Shown in pieces: positions 40,812 to 47,679 of a stretch of 64,000 nt of DNA (positions are counted from its first letter, which is position 1; each line of letters begins with the position of its first letter). The stretch comes from Burkholderia sp. BCC0322 (GTDB lineage Bacteria > Pseudomonadota > Gammaproteobacteria > Burkholderiales > Burkholderiaceae). Below the pieces are notes generated by a model. The model was not told the origin of the DNA and ran no database searches. It saw only the letters and a list, made by a program, of their open reading frames with translations. The translations under genes and the position numbers were made by a program. The stretch spans positions 310,001 through 374,000 of the forward strand of contig NZ_CADFDU010000006.1 in assembly GCF_902833045.1 (NCBI RefSeq), read 5' to 3'.

Positions 40812-40994
40812 ATGAACACGCAAAACCTGATCGCCTGGATCGACGGCCACGACACCGCAGAGCCGACCGTCGACAACGGCGACGGCACGCTGAACGTGTC
40901 GTGCATCGCAGTCGACGCGAAGGGCGGCGTGTTCACCGAGTACGCAACGATCCCGGCAACGCTGAAGGCCGCGCGCGACTGGCTCGGCTATTGA
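40812..40994 (+). CDS. Small acidic protein, 60 aa
   Basis: Begins MNTQNLIAWIDGHDTAEPTV with N-G-D-G-T-L-N-V-S-C-I-A. Small beta-rich fold likely. First plus-strand gene after promoter-operator copy 4. Function unknown. Confidence 0.6.
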   Translation: MNTQNLIAWIDGHDTAEPTVDNGDGTLNVSCIAVDAKGGVFTEYATIPATLKAARDWLGY

Positions 40995-41019
40995 TCAACT
41001 GCCCACCAAGGGGAACGAC

Positions 41020-41202
41020 ATGACGCACCAAAAGCCGCAGATCAAGCCGACCCGCAAAGAATTCCTGCGCCGCGAAATGCTGGCGTGCGCACACGAAGCC
41101 CGCGCCGCTCGCAAATGGGGCGAGTGGTTCGCGTTGCCGGGCTGGAATGAGGCAGCAGCAAAACGCCTGTTTCAGCTCGGCGGCATGGCCGCACGCTGGT
41201 AA
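41020..41202 (+). CDS. Small basic protein, 60 aa
   Basis: Begins MTHQKPQIKPTRKEFLRREM after AGGGG; Arg/Ala/Trp-rich helix to the end. Between the acidic protein and HNH gene. Function unknown. Confidence 0.6.
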   Translation: MTHQKPQIKPTRKEFLRREMLACAHEARAARKWGEWFALPGWNEAAAKRLFQLGGMAARW

Positions 41203-41213
41203 GGCAGCGCGCA

Positions 41214-41597
41214 ATGAGATCCCTTCCGCTCGTCGGCGGCTTCCATGCGGGGCCGCTGTTCGAGATCCGCAAGACGCGGCCCGCCAAAGCGCCGGGCGGC
41301 AAGAAGCGCAGCACACTTCGCAGCCGTCAGGAGCGCCGAGCGACGCCGCCTTGGGTCGACCACGCCGCGATCGAAGCGCTGCACGAAGAGGCGAGACGCC
41401 TCACGCGCGAAACCGGCGAGCTTCACGTCGTCGATCACATCGTGCCGCTGCGTGGCAAGACCGTTTCCGGCCTGCACTGGCACGGCAACATGCGCGTCAT
41501 CCACTGGCGCCCAAACGCAAGCAAGGGCGCGCTCACGTGGCCCGACATGCCTTTCGAACAAATGGAACTTTTATGCGACCAGACCTCGACGACCTGA
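41214..41597 (+). CDS. HNH endonuclease
   Basis: A 127-residue nuclease with the beta-beta-alpha metal motif: H-V-V-D-H-I-V-P-L, then G-N-M-R-V and N-A-S-K-G at the second half. A basic N-terminal region (K-K-R-S-T-L-R-S-R-Q-E-R-R) may contact DNA. HNH genes in phages can assist packaging or act as free-standing homing nucleases; this one sits among small early genes, far from the terminase. Confidence 0.87.
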   Translation: MRSLPLVGGFHAGPLFEIRKTRPAKAPGGKKRSTLRSRQERRATPPWVDHAAIEALHEEARRLTRETGELHVVDHIVPLRGKTVSGLHWHGNMRVIHWRPNASKGALTWPDMPFEQMELLCDQTSTT

Positions 41598-41917
41598 GCA
41601 AAGAAACGCTCGTCAACATGCACAGAACGATATTCGGCAACGCTGGCGATTACGCCCGGCGCCCGAAATCGTTCTACATCACCTCGCTCGACAAACGCGG
41701 TAGCGCAGAGCTGGCAGCCGCACTCGAAGCGAACAAACCGGCGCCGCGCAAGGTGTCGCAAGCCGTCCTCGACAGGCGAGCAACTATCGAGAACGCGAAG
41801 GAACTGCACGCCATCGCTCGGGCGCTCGTGTCGTGGGGGAAAGACCTGATCCACAACCCGGAAGCAGTCATCACGCTACAGCAGCGCGCAGCGAAGGCGA
41901 TCGGAGCATCACCGTGA
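41573..41917 (+). CDS. Hypothetical protein, 114 aa
   Basis: Begins MRPDLDDLSKETLVNMHRTI and overlaps the HNH gene by 25 bp in another frame. It is helical, with H-A-I-A-R-A-L-V-S-W-G-K and a C-terminal A-A-K-A-I-G-A-S-P. Function unknown. Confidence 0.6.
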   Translation: MRPDLDDLSKETLVNMHRTIFGNAGDYARRPKSFYITSLDKRGSAELAAALEANKPAPRKVSQAVLDRRATIENAKELHAIARALVSWGKDLIHNPEAVITLQQRAAKAIGASP

Positions 41918-42015
41918 ACGACGACGCAGACGATTACGACGAAACGCCCCTCACGAACGAGGAACGCGACGAAATCGCCCGCCAAAAAGCGGATGATCGG
42001 TATTGGAACGATTGA
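41914..42015 (+). CDS. Very small acidic protein, 33 aa
   Basis: Starts at a GTG whose bases overlap the previous stop (GTGA); begins M-N-D-D-A-D-D-Y-D-E-T-P-L and ends D-R-Y-W-N-D. Strongly acidic. Could be a small inhibitor or mimic, but nothing demonstrates it. Confidence 0.45.
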   Translation: MNDDADDYDETPLTNEERDEIARQKADDRYWND

Positions 42016-42547
42016 GACGTGCGGGGGCGACGGGCTCGGCGCCGCATGCGGGCCTGCAGGAAGCCCCCGCTATCTCACTTACCTCTAGGCCCGCTCACCG
42101 CACGAAACGTCTCGCCGGGCGGTGCGCAATAGCGCGGCGAGGGGAGTCGATCTAAGGGATTGGGTAGCCCGACACACAGACGGGCAATCGTAGTTTTAAC
42201 GTCACATGGACACATCAAGCGCGTTCGCGCGTTTCCGTCACTTCATGAAAACCTCGACATCTGGTTTTCTATTGTGTGTGCAGCCGTATTCGCTTATCTG
42301 AGATCGGTTTGTGTCGATCGACGCTACTTCATAGCGCACCCCGCTGTCGCATGTCGTTCGCCGGTTCTGGCGATTATGAAGCCCCTTGGAAAGCCCGCCG
42401 CGTCGCCTTGCGCGTCCTGGCACGCACAAGACAGCGACAGGTCGAGCATTGCACCCGGAACAGCGGGCTTCCCAAAGGGCGCCCCTTACGAGGGCGAGGC
42501 GGCCCGATGCTCGCACGTAGCGGCGCGCAAGTTACTCGGGACTTGTT
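42016..42547. other. Gene-free stretch before tRNA genes
   Basis: No frame here has convincing composition plus ribosome site. It contains a long-spaced inverted repeat (GCGGGGGC at 42021-42028, GCCCCCGC at 42063-42070), which may end the plus-strand unit, and several smaller GC hairpins near 42.1 and 42.47 kb. It could hold 3' leader or RNA sequences for the minus-strand tRNA transcript. Confidence 0.4.
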
Positions 42548-42637
42548 TGGTGGACGCAGAGGGAATCGAACCTCTCAAGTCCCCTGAGGGATCCGGTTTT
42601 ACAGACCGGGGCGCTTCCACTTACGCGCTATACGTCC
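42548..42637 (-). tRNA. tRNA-Tyr (GTA)
   Basis: Acceptor GGACGTA pairs with TGCGTCC (one G-T pair), D-arm GCGC/GCGC, anticodon stem CCGGT/ACCGG around CTGTAAA (anticodon GTA, 42600-42602), a long class II variable arm as in bacterial tRNA-Tyr, T-arm AGAGG-TTCGATT-CCTCT, discriminator A and encoded CCA. All stems form, so it is probably functional. Confidence 0.93.
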
Positions 42638-42641
42638 AAAC

Positions 42642-42715
42642 TGGAGCGGGCGACGAGAATCGAACTCGTGTGAACGGCTTGGAAGGCCGCTGCCTGACCA
42701 TTCGGCCACGCCCGC
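42642..42715 (-). tRNA. tRNA-Gly (TCC)
   Basis: Acceptor GCGGGCG/CGCCCGC, anticodon stem GCGGC/GCCGT (one mismatch-prone G-T), loop CTTCCAA (anticodon TCC, 42681-42683), T-arm CGAGT-TCGAATC-TCGTC region, discriminator T typical of tRNA-Gly, encoded CCA. It is four bases upstream of tRNA-Tyr in transcription order, with one shared transcript. Confidence 0.93.
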
Positions 42716-42721
42716 AGAAAC

Positions 42722-42799
42722 GAAAAAGGGGCGAGCATCTTTCGAGTGCTCGCCCCTACAAATCTGTCCGTCTCATCTTTTGCGTACTACTGCCACGGT
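42722..42799 (-). ncRNA. Candidate terminated small RNA, about 78 nt
   Basis: A consensus promoter (42806-42834) fires toward the hairpin terminator at 42723-42757, with no open frame between. The predicted RNA starts near CTACCGTGGCAGTAGT, itself a short inverted repeat containing the operator half-sites, and ends in the hairpin. It could be an immunity-region antisense or regulatory RNA, or just a terminated leader of the tRNA transcript. Confidence 0.5.
42723..42757 (-). terminator. Perfect terminator hairpin directly before the tRNA genes
   Basis: On the minus strand AGGGGCGAGCA and TGCTCGCCCCT form an 11-bp perfect stem followed by TTTTTC. It lies only 8 bp before the 5' end of tRNA-Gly and downstream of the promoter at 42806-42834. 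The plus-strand side lacks a T run, so it acts on minus transcripts. Confidence 0.88.
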
Positions 42800-42805
42800 A
42801 GTCAA

Positions 42806-42834
42806 ACTATAGTGGACTCGTTCCACCCCGTCAA
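42806..42834 (-). promoter_or_regulatory. Strong minus-strand promoter before the sRNA/tRNA unit
   Basis: -35 TTGACG (42829-42834 on the complement), 17 bp, -10 TATAGT (42806-42811 on the complement). An ACTAC / GTAGT inverted repeat (42786-42802) lies just downstream of the start point. Confidence 0.8.
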
Positions 42835-42838
42835 CATA

Positions 42839-42859
42839 TTTATATCGTAATGATAGTAT
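42839..42859. promoter_or_regulatory. Operator-like inverted repeat within end of the 67-aa gene
   Basis: TTTATATC, 5 bp, GATAGTAT; right arm keeps the family pattern, left arm is degenerate. It lies just upstream of the sRNA/tRNA promoter, so could affect it. Confidence 0.45.
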
Positions 42860-43043
42860 TTGCTCGCACGGCTCGCTCGATGCCCGCAAGCACCGCCGCC
42901 CGCTCTTCCTCCGGGATGGCTGAAAGTAATTTGATAAATTCGGATTCGCTCGCTTCCCCGCGTGGCGCCTTGCTTGCTCCAATCGCCGACGCTACCCCGT
43001 CATTCGTTCTTCTTTCACTTGTAATCGTGGTTACAGTTTGCAC
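42840..43043 (-). CDS. Immunity-region small protein, 67 aa
   Basis: Starts at a GTG six bases after GAGGG and begins M-Q-T-V-T-T-I-T-S-E-R-R-T-N-D; the C-terminal half (E-F-I-K-L-L-S-A-I-P-E-E-E-R-A-A-V-L-A-G) is helical. It is under a minus-strand promoter with embedded operator (43089-43117). Lacks an obvious HTH; may be an anti-repressor or dimeric regulator, unproven. Confidence 0.55.
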   Translation of the reverse strand: MQTVTTITSERRTNDGVASAIGASKAPRGEASESEFIKLLSAIPEEERAAVLAGIERAVRANTIITI

Positions 43044-43088
43044 TTCTGCCCTCGCATGTGGTTGCCGTCTCTTCCAAACGGTCTGAAT

Positions 43089-43117
43089 ATAATACCAATT
43101 AGATAGTATACAAGCAA
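43089..43117 (-). promoter_or_regulatory. Minus-strand promoter-operator in immunity region
   Basis: On the complement: -35 TTGCTT (43112-43117), 17 bp, -10 TATTAT (43089-43094). The operator ATAATACC, 5 bp, GATAGTAT (43089-43109) fills the spacer and -10. It drives the 67-aa gene. Confidence 0.75.
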
Positions 43118-43160
43118 CAACAGTTTGCATACGACGCAAAGTTTGCCGCGCAGTCAGGGA

Positions 43161-43553
43161 TTACTTTGCTCCAGTGCGGAGTTTCGCGGCGAAAGCTTTC
43201 AGCAGCGCAGCCTGGGCATCGGTCGGCGACTCGCGATACAACTCCAGGGCGGCAGCAATAAAAGCTTCTTCCTCCGGCGATCGCGTCGACGTTTCGTCGT
43301 GGACATGATCCATCCATCCATCCGGCAAACTTAGCCCATGCTCGAACTTCCGGGCCATGCGCGCCCCGATCGGCTTGTATCCCGTGTTGATGTGTGACAT
43401 GTAAGCCTGGGAAACGCCTATCTTTTCAGCGAACCGTTTTAGCATCCCATGTTCGGGCGCTTCCTCTGGGCCGCCGGATTCCGCCCGGACTGCCTCTTTG
43501 AACCGCTCGAACAAGAATTCGTAGTTCCGCCGTCGAATCTCGCTGATGTCCAT
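43161..43553 (-). CDS. Phage repressor-like HTH protein, 130 aa
   Basis: A short Cro/CI (XRE) family protein: M-D-I-S-E-I-R-R-R-N-Y then L-K-R-F-A-E-K-I-G-V-S-Q-A-Y-M-S-H-I-N-T-G-Y-K as the HTH, with G-A-R-M-A-R-K-F-E-H-G-L after it. There is no S24 peptidase domain, so RecA-type self-cleavage is not expected. It is divergent from the Cro-like gene across a 160-bp gap with two operator copies, the standard immunity layout. Confidence 0.85.
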   Translation of the reverse strand: MDISEIRRRNYEFLFERFKEAVRAESGGPEEAPEHGMLKRFAEKIGVSQAYMSHINTGYKPIGARMARKFEHGLSLPDGWMDHVHDETSTRSPEEEAFIAAALELYRESPTDAQAALLKAFAAKLRTGAK

Positions 43554-43597
43554 TCTTCACTCCAAGTGAACTCAAAAGGGGAGTATTTTACACAAGC

Positions 43598-43618
43598 AAG
43601 TTACCATAAAGGTACTAT
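43598..43618. promoter_or_regulatory. Operator in repressor/cro gap, copy A
   Basis: AAGTTACC, 5 bp, GGTACTAT. Right arm differs from consensus at one base. Located 45 bp upstream of the repressor start. Confidence 0.65.
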
Positions 43619-43672
43619 ATTGGGGATGGATTGGCGGATTGAGGCAGGATGGTTGCTGCGGCCCTCCGTAAA

Positions 43673-43693
43673 ATGCTACCATATGGGTATATT
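43673..43693. promoter_or_regulatory. Operator in repressor/cro gap, copy B
   Basis: ATGCTACC, 5 bp, GGTATATT, ending in a TATATT -10-like box that faces the Cro-like gene 20 bp downstream. Confidence 0.7.
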
Positions 43694-43713
43694 TCCAACG
43701 GGAGGGAACCCAT

Positions 43714-43935
43714 ATGGATGCTATGGCATTTTGGAAGGCGGTAGGGTCAAAAAAGGTCGTCGAAGTCTGCGATGCAGCGGAGACGACATTCCCGTATTTC
43801 AAGCACATCGCGCACGGTCGGAAAAGACCGAGCTATGACCTTGCGAAGAAGCTGTCGGAGCACGGCACGCGCATCACTGGGCAGACGATGGACATCATAA
43901 CGCTGCTCGAAGGCCCGAAGAGGGGCGCGGCATGA
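43714..43935 (+). CDS. Cro-like DNA-binding protein, 73 aa
   Basis: Begins MDAMAFWKAVGSKKVVEVCD after GGGAGG; pattern V-V-E-V-C-D-A-A-E-T-T-F-P-Y-F-K-H-I-A-H-G-R-K-R-P-S is a compact helix-turn-helix with a typical wing (G-R-K-R-P-S). First rightward gene after the immunity gap, overlapping the replication gene start by four bases. Confidence 0.75.
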   Translation: MDAMAFWKAVGSKKVVEVCDAAETTFPYFKHIAHGRKRPSYDLAKKLSEHGTRITGQTMDIITLLEGPKRGAA

Positions 43936-44720
43936 TTGTCCGCTCGAGACAGAAAGACCGCGGCTTTTACATGCTCGACAACGTGCTCGCCAACGACCAG
44001 CGCATTTCGTGGTCGGCGAAAGGCATGCTCGTTTTCCTCCTCGCGAAGCCGGATAACTGGCGCGTCTCGGTCGAGGCGCTCGTGAACTTCACCAAGCCAT
44101 CCGCGCGCCCTACGGGGCGTGACGGCGTGTATTCGATCATCAACGAGTTGATCGGCGCCGGGTACATGTCGAAGCAGAAGAACTGCGACGGCAGCCTCGA
44201 TTACATGGTCTACGACGAGCCGCAAACGTCCGACCAGGAAGGCGCGGGGCCTCATCCGGAAAATCCGGATCAGGCAGGGGACACCCAAATCCGGGAAATC
44301 CCAAACAGGGAAAAGCCAGATCCGGAAAATCCGACACTAGATAATACTGACTCTAAGAAAAAGACTGTAAAGGCTTCTAGAAACACTGAACGCGCAGAGC
44401 GCTTCGATGCGCAAGCGCATCTTGTGTCGATGGGCGTTGAAGCCAAGGTGGCGGATGACTGGCTGAAGACCCGGAAGGCGAAGAGGCTGGCGCCGACTGT
44501 CACGGCATTCGAAGGCGTTGCGCGCGAAGCCGAGAAGGCGGGTATCTCGATGGCTGAAGCCGTGAAGTACGCATGCGTGCGAGGCTGGGGCAGTTTCAAG
44601 TCTGACTGGCTAACGAACGATCGACCGGCTGCCGCGCAACCGTCGCGCTCGACCGGCGCCCATAGCGTCAGAGGTAAGGACTACGGGCAGGGCGTTGACG
44701 GCTCGGGGATGCTGCTATGA
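43932..44720 (+). CDS. Replication initiator-like protein (phage O type)
   Basis: A 262-residue protein. Residues 10-85 form a winged helix seen in DnaD/lambda-O-like phage replication proteins (F-Y-M-L-D-N-V-L, G-M-L-V-F-L-L-A-K-P-D-N-W, I-I-N-E-L-I-G-A-G-Y). A charged Pro-rich linker encodes DNA repeats that look like origin iterons. The C-terminal part would bind the helicase loader encoded next. It is translationally coupled to both neighbours by four-base overlaps. Confidence 0.85.
   Translation: MIVRSRQKDRGFYMLDNVLANDQRISWSAKGMLVFLLAKPDNWRVSVEALVNFTKPSARPTGRDGVYSIINELIGAGYMSKQKNCDGSLDYMVYDEPQTSDQEGAGPHPENPDQAGDTQIREIPNREKPDPENPTLDNTDSKKKTVKASRNTERAERFDAQAHLVSMGVEAKVADDWLKTRKAKRLAPTVTAFEGVAREAEKAGISMAEAVKYACVRGWGSFKSDWLTNDRPAAAQPSRSTGAHSVRGKDYGQGVDGSGMLL
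44254..44385 (+). other. Putative replication origin (iterons plus AT-rich tract)
   Basis: Repeats ATCCGGAAAATCCG (44254-44267), ATCCGGGAAATCCC (44289-44302), ACAGGGAAAAGCC (about 44304-44317) and ATCCGGAAAATCCG (44320-44333), then an AT-rich run (44334-44385, for example GATAATACTGAC and AAGAAAAAGACTG). All lie inside the O-like gene, as in lambda. Confidence 0.65.
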
Positions 44721-45484
44721 ACGTGCCGACCTTGTTTTGCGAGAAGCACGGCGAATACCCGGCTCGCTCGATTTCGATCGGGCGGTTGGTGCTCCGCCCG
44801 AGCAAATGCCCGAAGTGCGTCGCCGACGAAGACGAGCGCGAGCAACGTGAGCGCGTAGCAAAGGAAACCCGCGCGCGACAAGAACGCCTCGAACGCCAGA
44901 TCAAGCAAGCTGGTATACCGCACGGCTTTCTCGATCGCACGTTCGAGAGCTACATCGCCACCGAGCCGAGCCAGCAAAAAGCTCTCGACACGACCCGTCG
45001 CTTTGCAGGCGGCTTCGACCGATATGCGAAGAAGGGGACGATGCTGGCGCTGTGCGGCGGCTTGGGAACCGGCAAGACGCATCTTGCAATCGCCGCCGCA
45101 CAGCACGTTTCCGCGTCCGGCCACACGGTCATGTACACGACCGCAATGGACATGGTGACGAAGCTGCGCGATGCGATGCGCCAGGATTCGCCAATTGGGC
45201 CGGGTGCGATGCTGGACGTCATTGGATCCGTTGACCTTCTGATCGTCGACGAACTCGGCGTACAGAAGCTGTCGGATGACGTTCAAACGCACCTGTTCAA
45301 TGTCTTCGATCGGCGGTATCGGGACGCTCGCCCGGCGCTACTTCTCAGCAACCTGACCGCAACTGAACTCGGCGCATACGTAGGCGATCGCATCGCCGAT
45401 CGTCTACGCGAGCGCGCCGCGTTTATCTCGTGCGACTGGCAATCCTACAGACGCCAAGCGAGAGACATCGGCGACCTTCTCTGA
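44717..45484 (+). CDS. DnaC-like helicase loader (AAA+)
   Basis: A 255-residue loader. N-terminal C-E-K-H and C-P-K-C likely bind zinc. AAA+ motifs: Walker A G-G-L-G-T-G-K-T-H near residue 112, Walker B L-L-I-V-D-E-L near 177, sensor L-L-L-S-N-L-T near 210. Together with the O-like gene it would recruit host DnaB to the phage origin. Confidence 0.92.
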   Translation: MNVPTLFCEKHGEYPARSISIGRLVLRPSKCPKCVADEDEREQRERVAKETRARQERLERQIKQAGIPHGFLDRTFESYIATEPSQQKALDTTRRFAGGFDRYAKKGTMLALCGGLGTGKTHLAIAAAQHVSASGHTVMYTTAMDMVTKLRDAMRQDSPIGPGAMLDVIGSVDLLIVDELGVQKLSDDVQTHLFNVFDRRYRDARPALLLSNLTATELGAYVGDRIADRLRERAAFISCDWQSYRRQARDIGDLL

Positions 45485-45507
45485 CCGAATCAACCTAGGG
45501 GCAATCC

Positions 45508-45792
45508 ATGATCGCAGCTACTAGCATTGAATCCTATTTAGCACTACGAAGAGAGGGGCGCGAGAAAAACCAGCTTCTCGTCGTGCTCAACCATTTGAAA
45601 GGGAACCCGCTGAAGGGCTTCACGCGGAATGAGCTTTCCAGAATCCTTGGCCTGTCGATTCAGTCGATTTGCGGCCGGATCGGAACGCTAAAAGATGAGG
45701 GACTCGTCGTCGAAGACGAACCCCGCAAAGACCCGATCACCGGCCGATCGGGCAAGCCCGTTCGAATCGCCCCCGACCTCCTGACGAACTGA
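45508..45792 (+). CDS. Small winged-helix protein, 94 aa
   Basis: Begins MIAATSIESYLALRREGREK. The middle F-T-R-N-E-L-S-R-I-L-G-L-S-I-Q-S-I-C-G-R-I-G-T-L-K-D-E-G-L is an HTH with wing. May regulate or assist replication. Function not known. Confidence 0.65.
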   Translation: MIAATSIESYLALRREGREKNQLLVVLNHLKGNPLKGFTRNELSRILGLSIQSICGRIGTLKDEGLVVEDEPRKDPITGRSGKPVRIAPDLLTN

Positions 45793-45802
45793 CCGAGAAG
45801 CC

Positions 45803-46333
45803 ATGAGCCAATACCCGTTTCTGAGCGTACACAAAGCACTCGAAAGCACTTACAACACGCTCGCCGTATGCGGCGTGAAATGCCCGGCCTATGGCGTCCC
45901 TACGTCGGCTAGCACCGTCACCGAAAAGGTGTCGCTAACCGATCGACTCGCCCAGGCAGTCTGGATCGCGAAGGCAGTCGGCGAAGCACTGGCGCCGCAC
46001 CATTCGGCATGGGTGACATGCACATACGACGGCGCAGGGGCGGCCCGAGACGCGTCGCTCGATTTCCTTTCCGGATTTTTCAATAAGGCGCACAGGAACA
46101 CGGCGCTCGTGCGCGCTGTCATCAAACGTGAATTCGAGTTTGGGGAAACGTACTGCCGGAGTCTTGAGGACATCGCGAACGAGGCAGGCGTCGGGAAAAC
46201 TACCGTCTTCCGGGTAGCAAAGCGTGTCCAGGACGAAGTGGCGGCACTGCGTCGTGAAACCGTCGACATGCTGCGTCCGGCCTTCCAGGCGCAGGGCTGG
46301 CTGCCCCCGCAGCGCGAGGCGATAAAAAAATAG
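45803..46333 (+). CDS. HTH protein, possible late activator or antiterminator, 176 aa
   Basis: Begins MSQYPFLSVHKALESTYNTL. The C-terminal third holds a HTH: Y-C-R-S-L-E-D-I-A-N-E-A-G-V-G-K-T-T-V-F-R-V-A-K-R-V. It lies after the replication genes, as Q-type late regulators do. No experimental family is recognised, so the role is only by position. Confidence 0.6.
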   Translation: MSQYPFLSVHKALESTYNTLAVCGVKCPAYGVPTSASTVTEKVSLTDRLAQAVWIAKAVGEALAPHHSAWVTCTYDGAGAARDASLDFLSGFFNKAHRNTALVRAVIKREFEFGETYCRSLEDIANEAGVGKTTVFRVAKRVQDEVAALRRETVDMLRPAFQAQGWLPPQREAIKK

Positions 46334-46354
46334 TCAAAGGCGCAAATTTTCTTC

Positions 46355-46383
46355 TTGCTTAAATGCTACCGTGCAGATAGTAT
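46355..46383 (+). promoter_or_regulatory. Early promoter-operator copy 5
   Basis: -35 TTGCTT (46355-46360), 17 bp, -10 TAGTAT (46378-46383). Inverted repeat ATGCTACC, 5 bp, GATAGTAT at 46363-46383. Starts the recombination/replication block. Confidence 0.8.
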
Positions 46384-46422
46384 TCATACCAACGCAGCAC
46401 GAACCACACGGGAGCACACGAA

Positions 46423-46848
46423 ATGAGCGTAACCCCCTTTGACGACGTACTGAGAAGAAGATCCGGCGCGGCCTTCGCGTCGCGCCGGGAAAGCGACCGC
46501 AGCGTTGCTCCGCAGTGGGAATGCGTCGGAAATTATATCTTTCCGGGAGAGTTTCCGGTTGACGCGCGGATGGTTGAAATGACGATCGCGGCCCGCGCGC
46601 ATGGGCTCGCAATTCTGGATTCCGCAATCGCAGCGCACCGCGCGGCCAAGTCTTCGGAAACGCTCGCCGCACTCGATGAAGCGCTCGCGAATTCGCTTGC
46701 GATCGATCGTCAAGTTCAACTCGCTAAATCGTTCGTCGACTATCTGTCACTCGCTCGCGACGTGTCGGAAGAGTGCAAGGGCAACGGAGTTTGGCTCCAC
46801 GTCCTGAGCCGTCGGGCGACTCAACTGCTCGGGCGGATTTTCAAATGA
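46423..46848 (+). CDS. Hypothetical protein, 141 aa
   Basis: Begins MSVTPFDDVLRRRSGAAFAS; W-E-C-V-G-N-Y-I-F-P-G-E-F then long helices. First gene after promoter-operator copy 5; four-base overlap with the next small gene. Function unknown. Confidence 0.65.
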   Translation: MSVTPFDDVLRRRSGAAFASRRESDRSVAPQWECVGNYIFPGEFPVDARMVEMTIAARAHGLAILDSAIAAHRAAKSSETLAALDEALANSLAIDRQVQLAKSFVDYLSLARDVSEECKGNGVWLHVLSRRATQLLGRIFK

Positions 46849-46940
46849 GCCGGGTTATCGAGTGGATCGCGTGTGCCGCATTCGCGATCTTCATCGCGGC
46901 GATTGCCGCACACGACTCGCTCGGGAGTTGGCATGGATGA
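46845..46940 (+). CDS. Small membrane protein, 31 aa
   Basis: Begins M-S-R-V-I-E-W-I-A-C-A-A-F-A-I-F-I-A-A-I, almost all one membrane helix, ending G-S-W-H-G. Overlaps the previous gene stop by four bases. Function unknown. Confidence 0.5.
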   Translation: MSRVIEWIACAAFAIFIAAIAAHDSLGSWHG

Positions 46941-47011
46941 CGACGACGGCGACAACAGGCGGCAGGAACAGGACGAACGAGAGCAAACGGAACTGACGGG
47001 AGCACACGAAC

Positions 47012-47662
47012 ATGGCAACGGTAACTTTCATCCTCGGCGAATCTGGCACCGGGAAAAGCACGTCGATGGAGAACCTCGACCCGACGCAGACCCTTTTGAT
47101 TCAGTCGATCCGGAAGCGCCTTCCGTTCAAATCGACGAAATGGGGCTACCTGACGCGCGAGAACACGAGCGGAAACGTGCTGTGCATGGATGACGCGCGA
47201 AAGATCATCGACGCAATGCGTCGCACGCGTCGCCCGATCATCGTCATCGACGATGCGCAATACATCATGGCGAACGCGTTCATGCGCCGCAGCGAAGAGC
47301 GGGGATTCGACAAGTTCACCGAAATCGGTCGCGACATGTGGGAAATCATCACCGCCGCGAACGACCTGCCGGAACACGTCCGCGTGTACGTCCTGAGCCA
47401 CGTCGAGACAAGCGACGACGGGCGCACGAAGATGAAGACGATCGGACGGATGCTCGACGAAAAAATCTGCCTCGAAGGCATGGTGACGATTGTCCTGAAA
47501 ACCGACGTACTGGATCACGATTATCGGTTCGTCACGCAGAACAACGGACGGACGACGTGCAAGAGCCCGAAAGGCATGTTCGAGTCTGACTCAATCCCGA
47601 ACGATCTCGCGGCCGTTGATAACGCGATTTGCGAGTTCTACGACATCCACGCAACGGCTTAA
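47012..47662 (+). CDS. Phage AAA/RecA-like ATPase (Sak4-type)
   Basis: A 216-residue P-loop protein: Walker A G-E-S-G-T-G-K-S near residue 9 and Walker B P-I-I-V-I-D-D near 75. Such small phage ATPases act in single-strand annealing or recombination with SSB. It is directly before an SSB-like gene, which supports this. Sak4 identity is inference. Confidence 0.8.
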   Translation: MATVTFILGESGTGKSTSMENLDPTQTLLIQSIRKRLPFKSTKWGYLTRENTSGNVLCMDDARKIIDAMRRTRRPIIVIDDAQYIMANAFMRRSEERGFDKFTEIGRDMWEIITAANDLPEHVRVYVLSHVETSDDGRTKMKTIGRMLDEKICLEGMVTIVLKTDVLDHDYRFVTQNNGRTTCKSPKGMFESDSIPNDLAAVDNAICEFYDIHATA

Positions 47663-47679
47663 CCACAGGAGAACGAGCC

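Noticed and set aside
42238-42516. Minus-strand frame of 92 codons upstream of the tRNA genes
   Set aside because: Composition is not gene-like and there is no ribosome site.
46933-47193. Acidic frame starting M-D-D-D-D-G-D before the ATPase gene
   Set aside because: It overlaps most of the start of the ATPase gene and has no separate ribosome site; likely chance.
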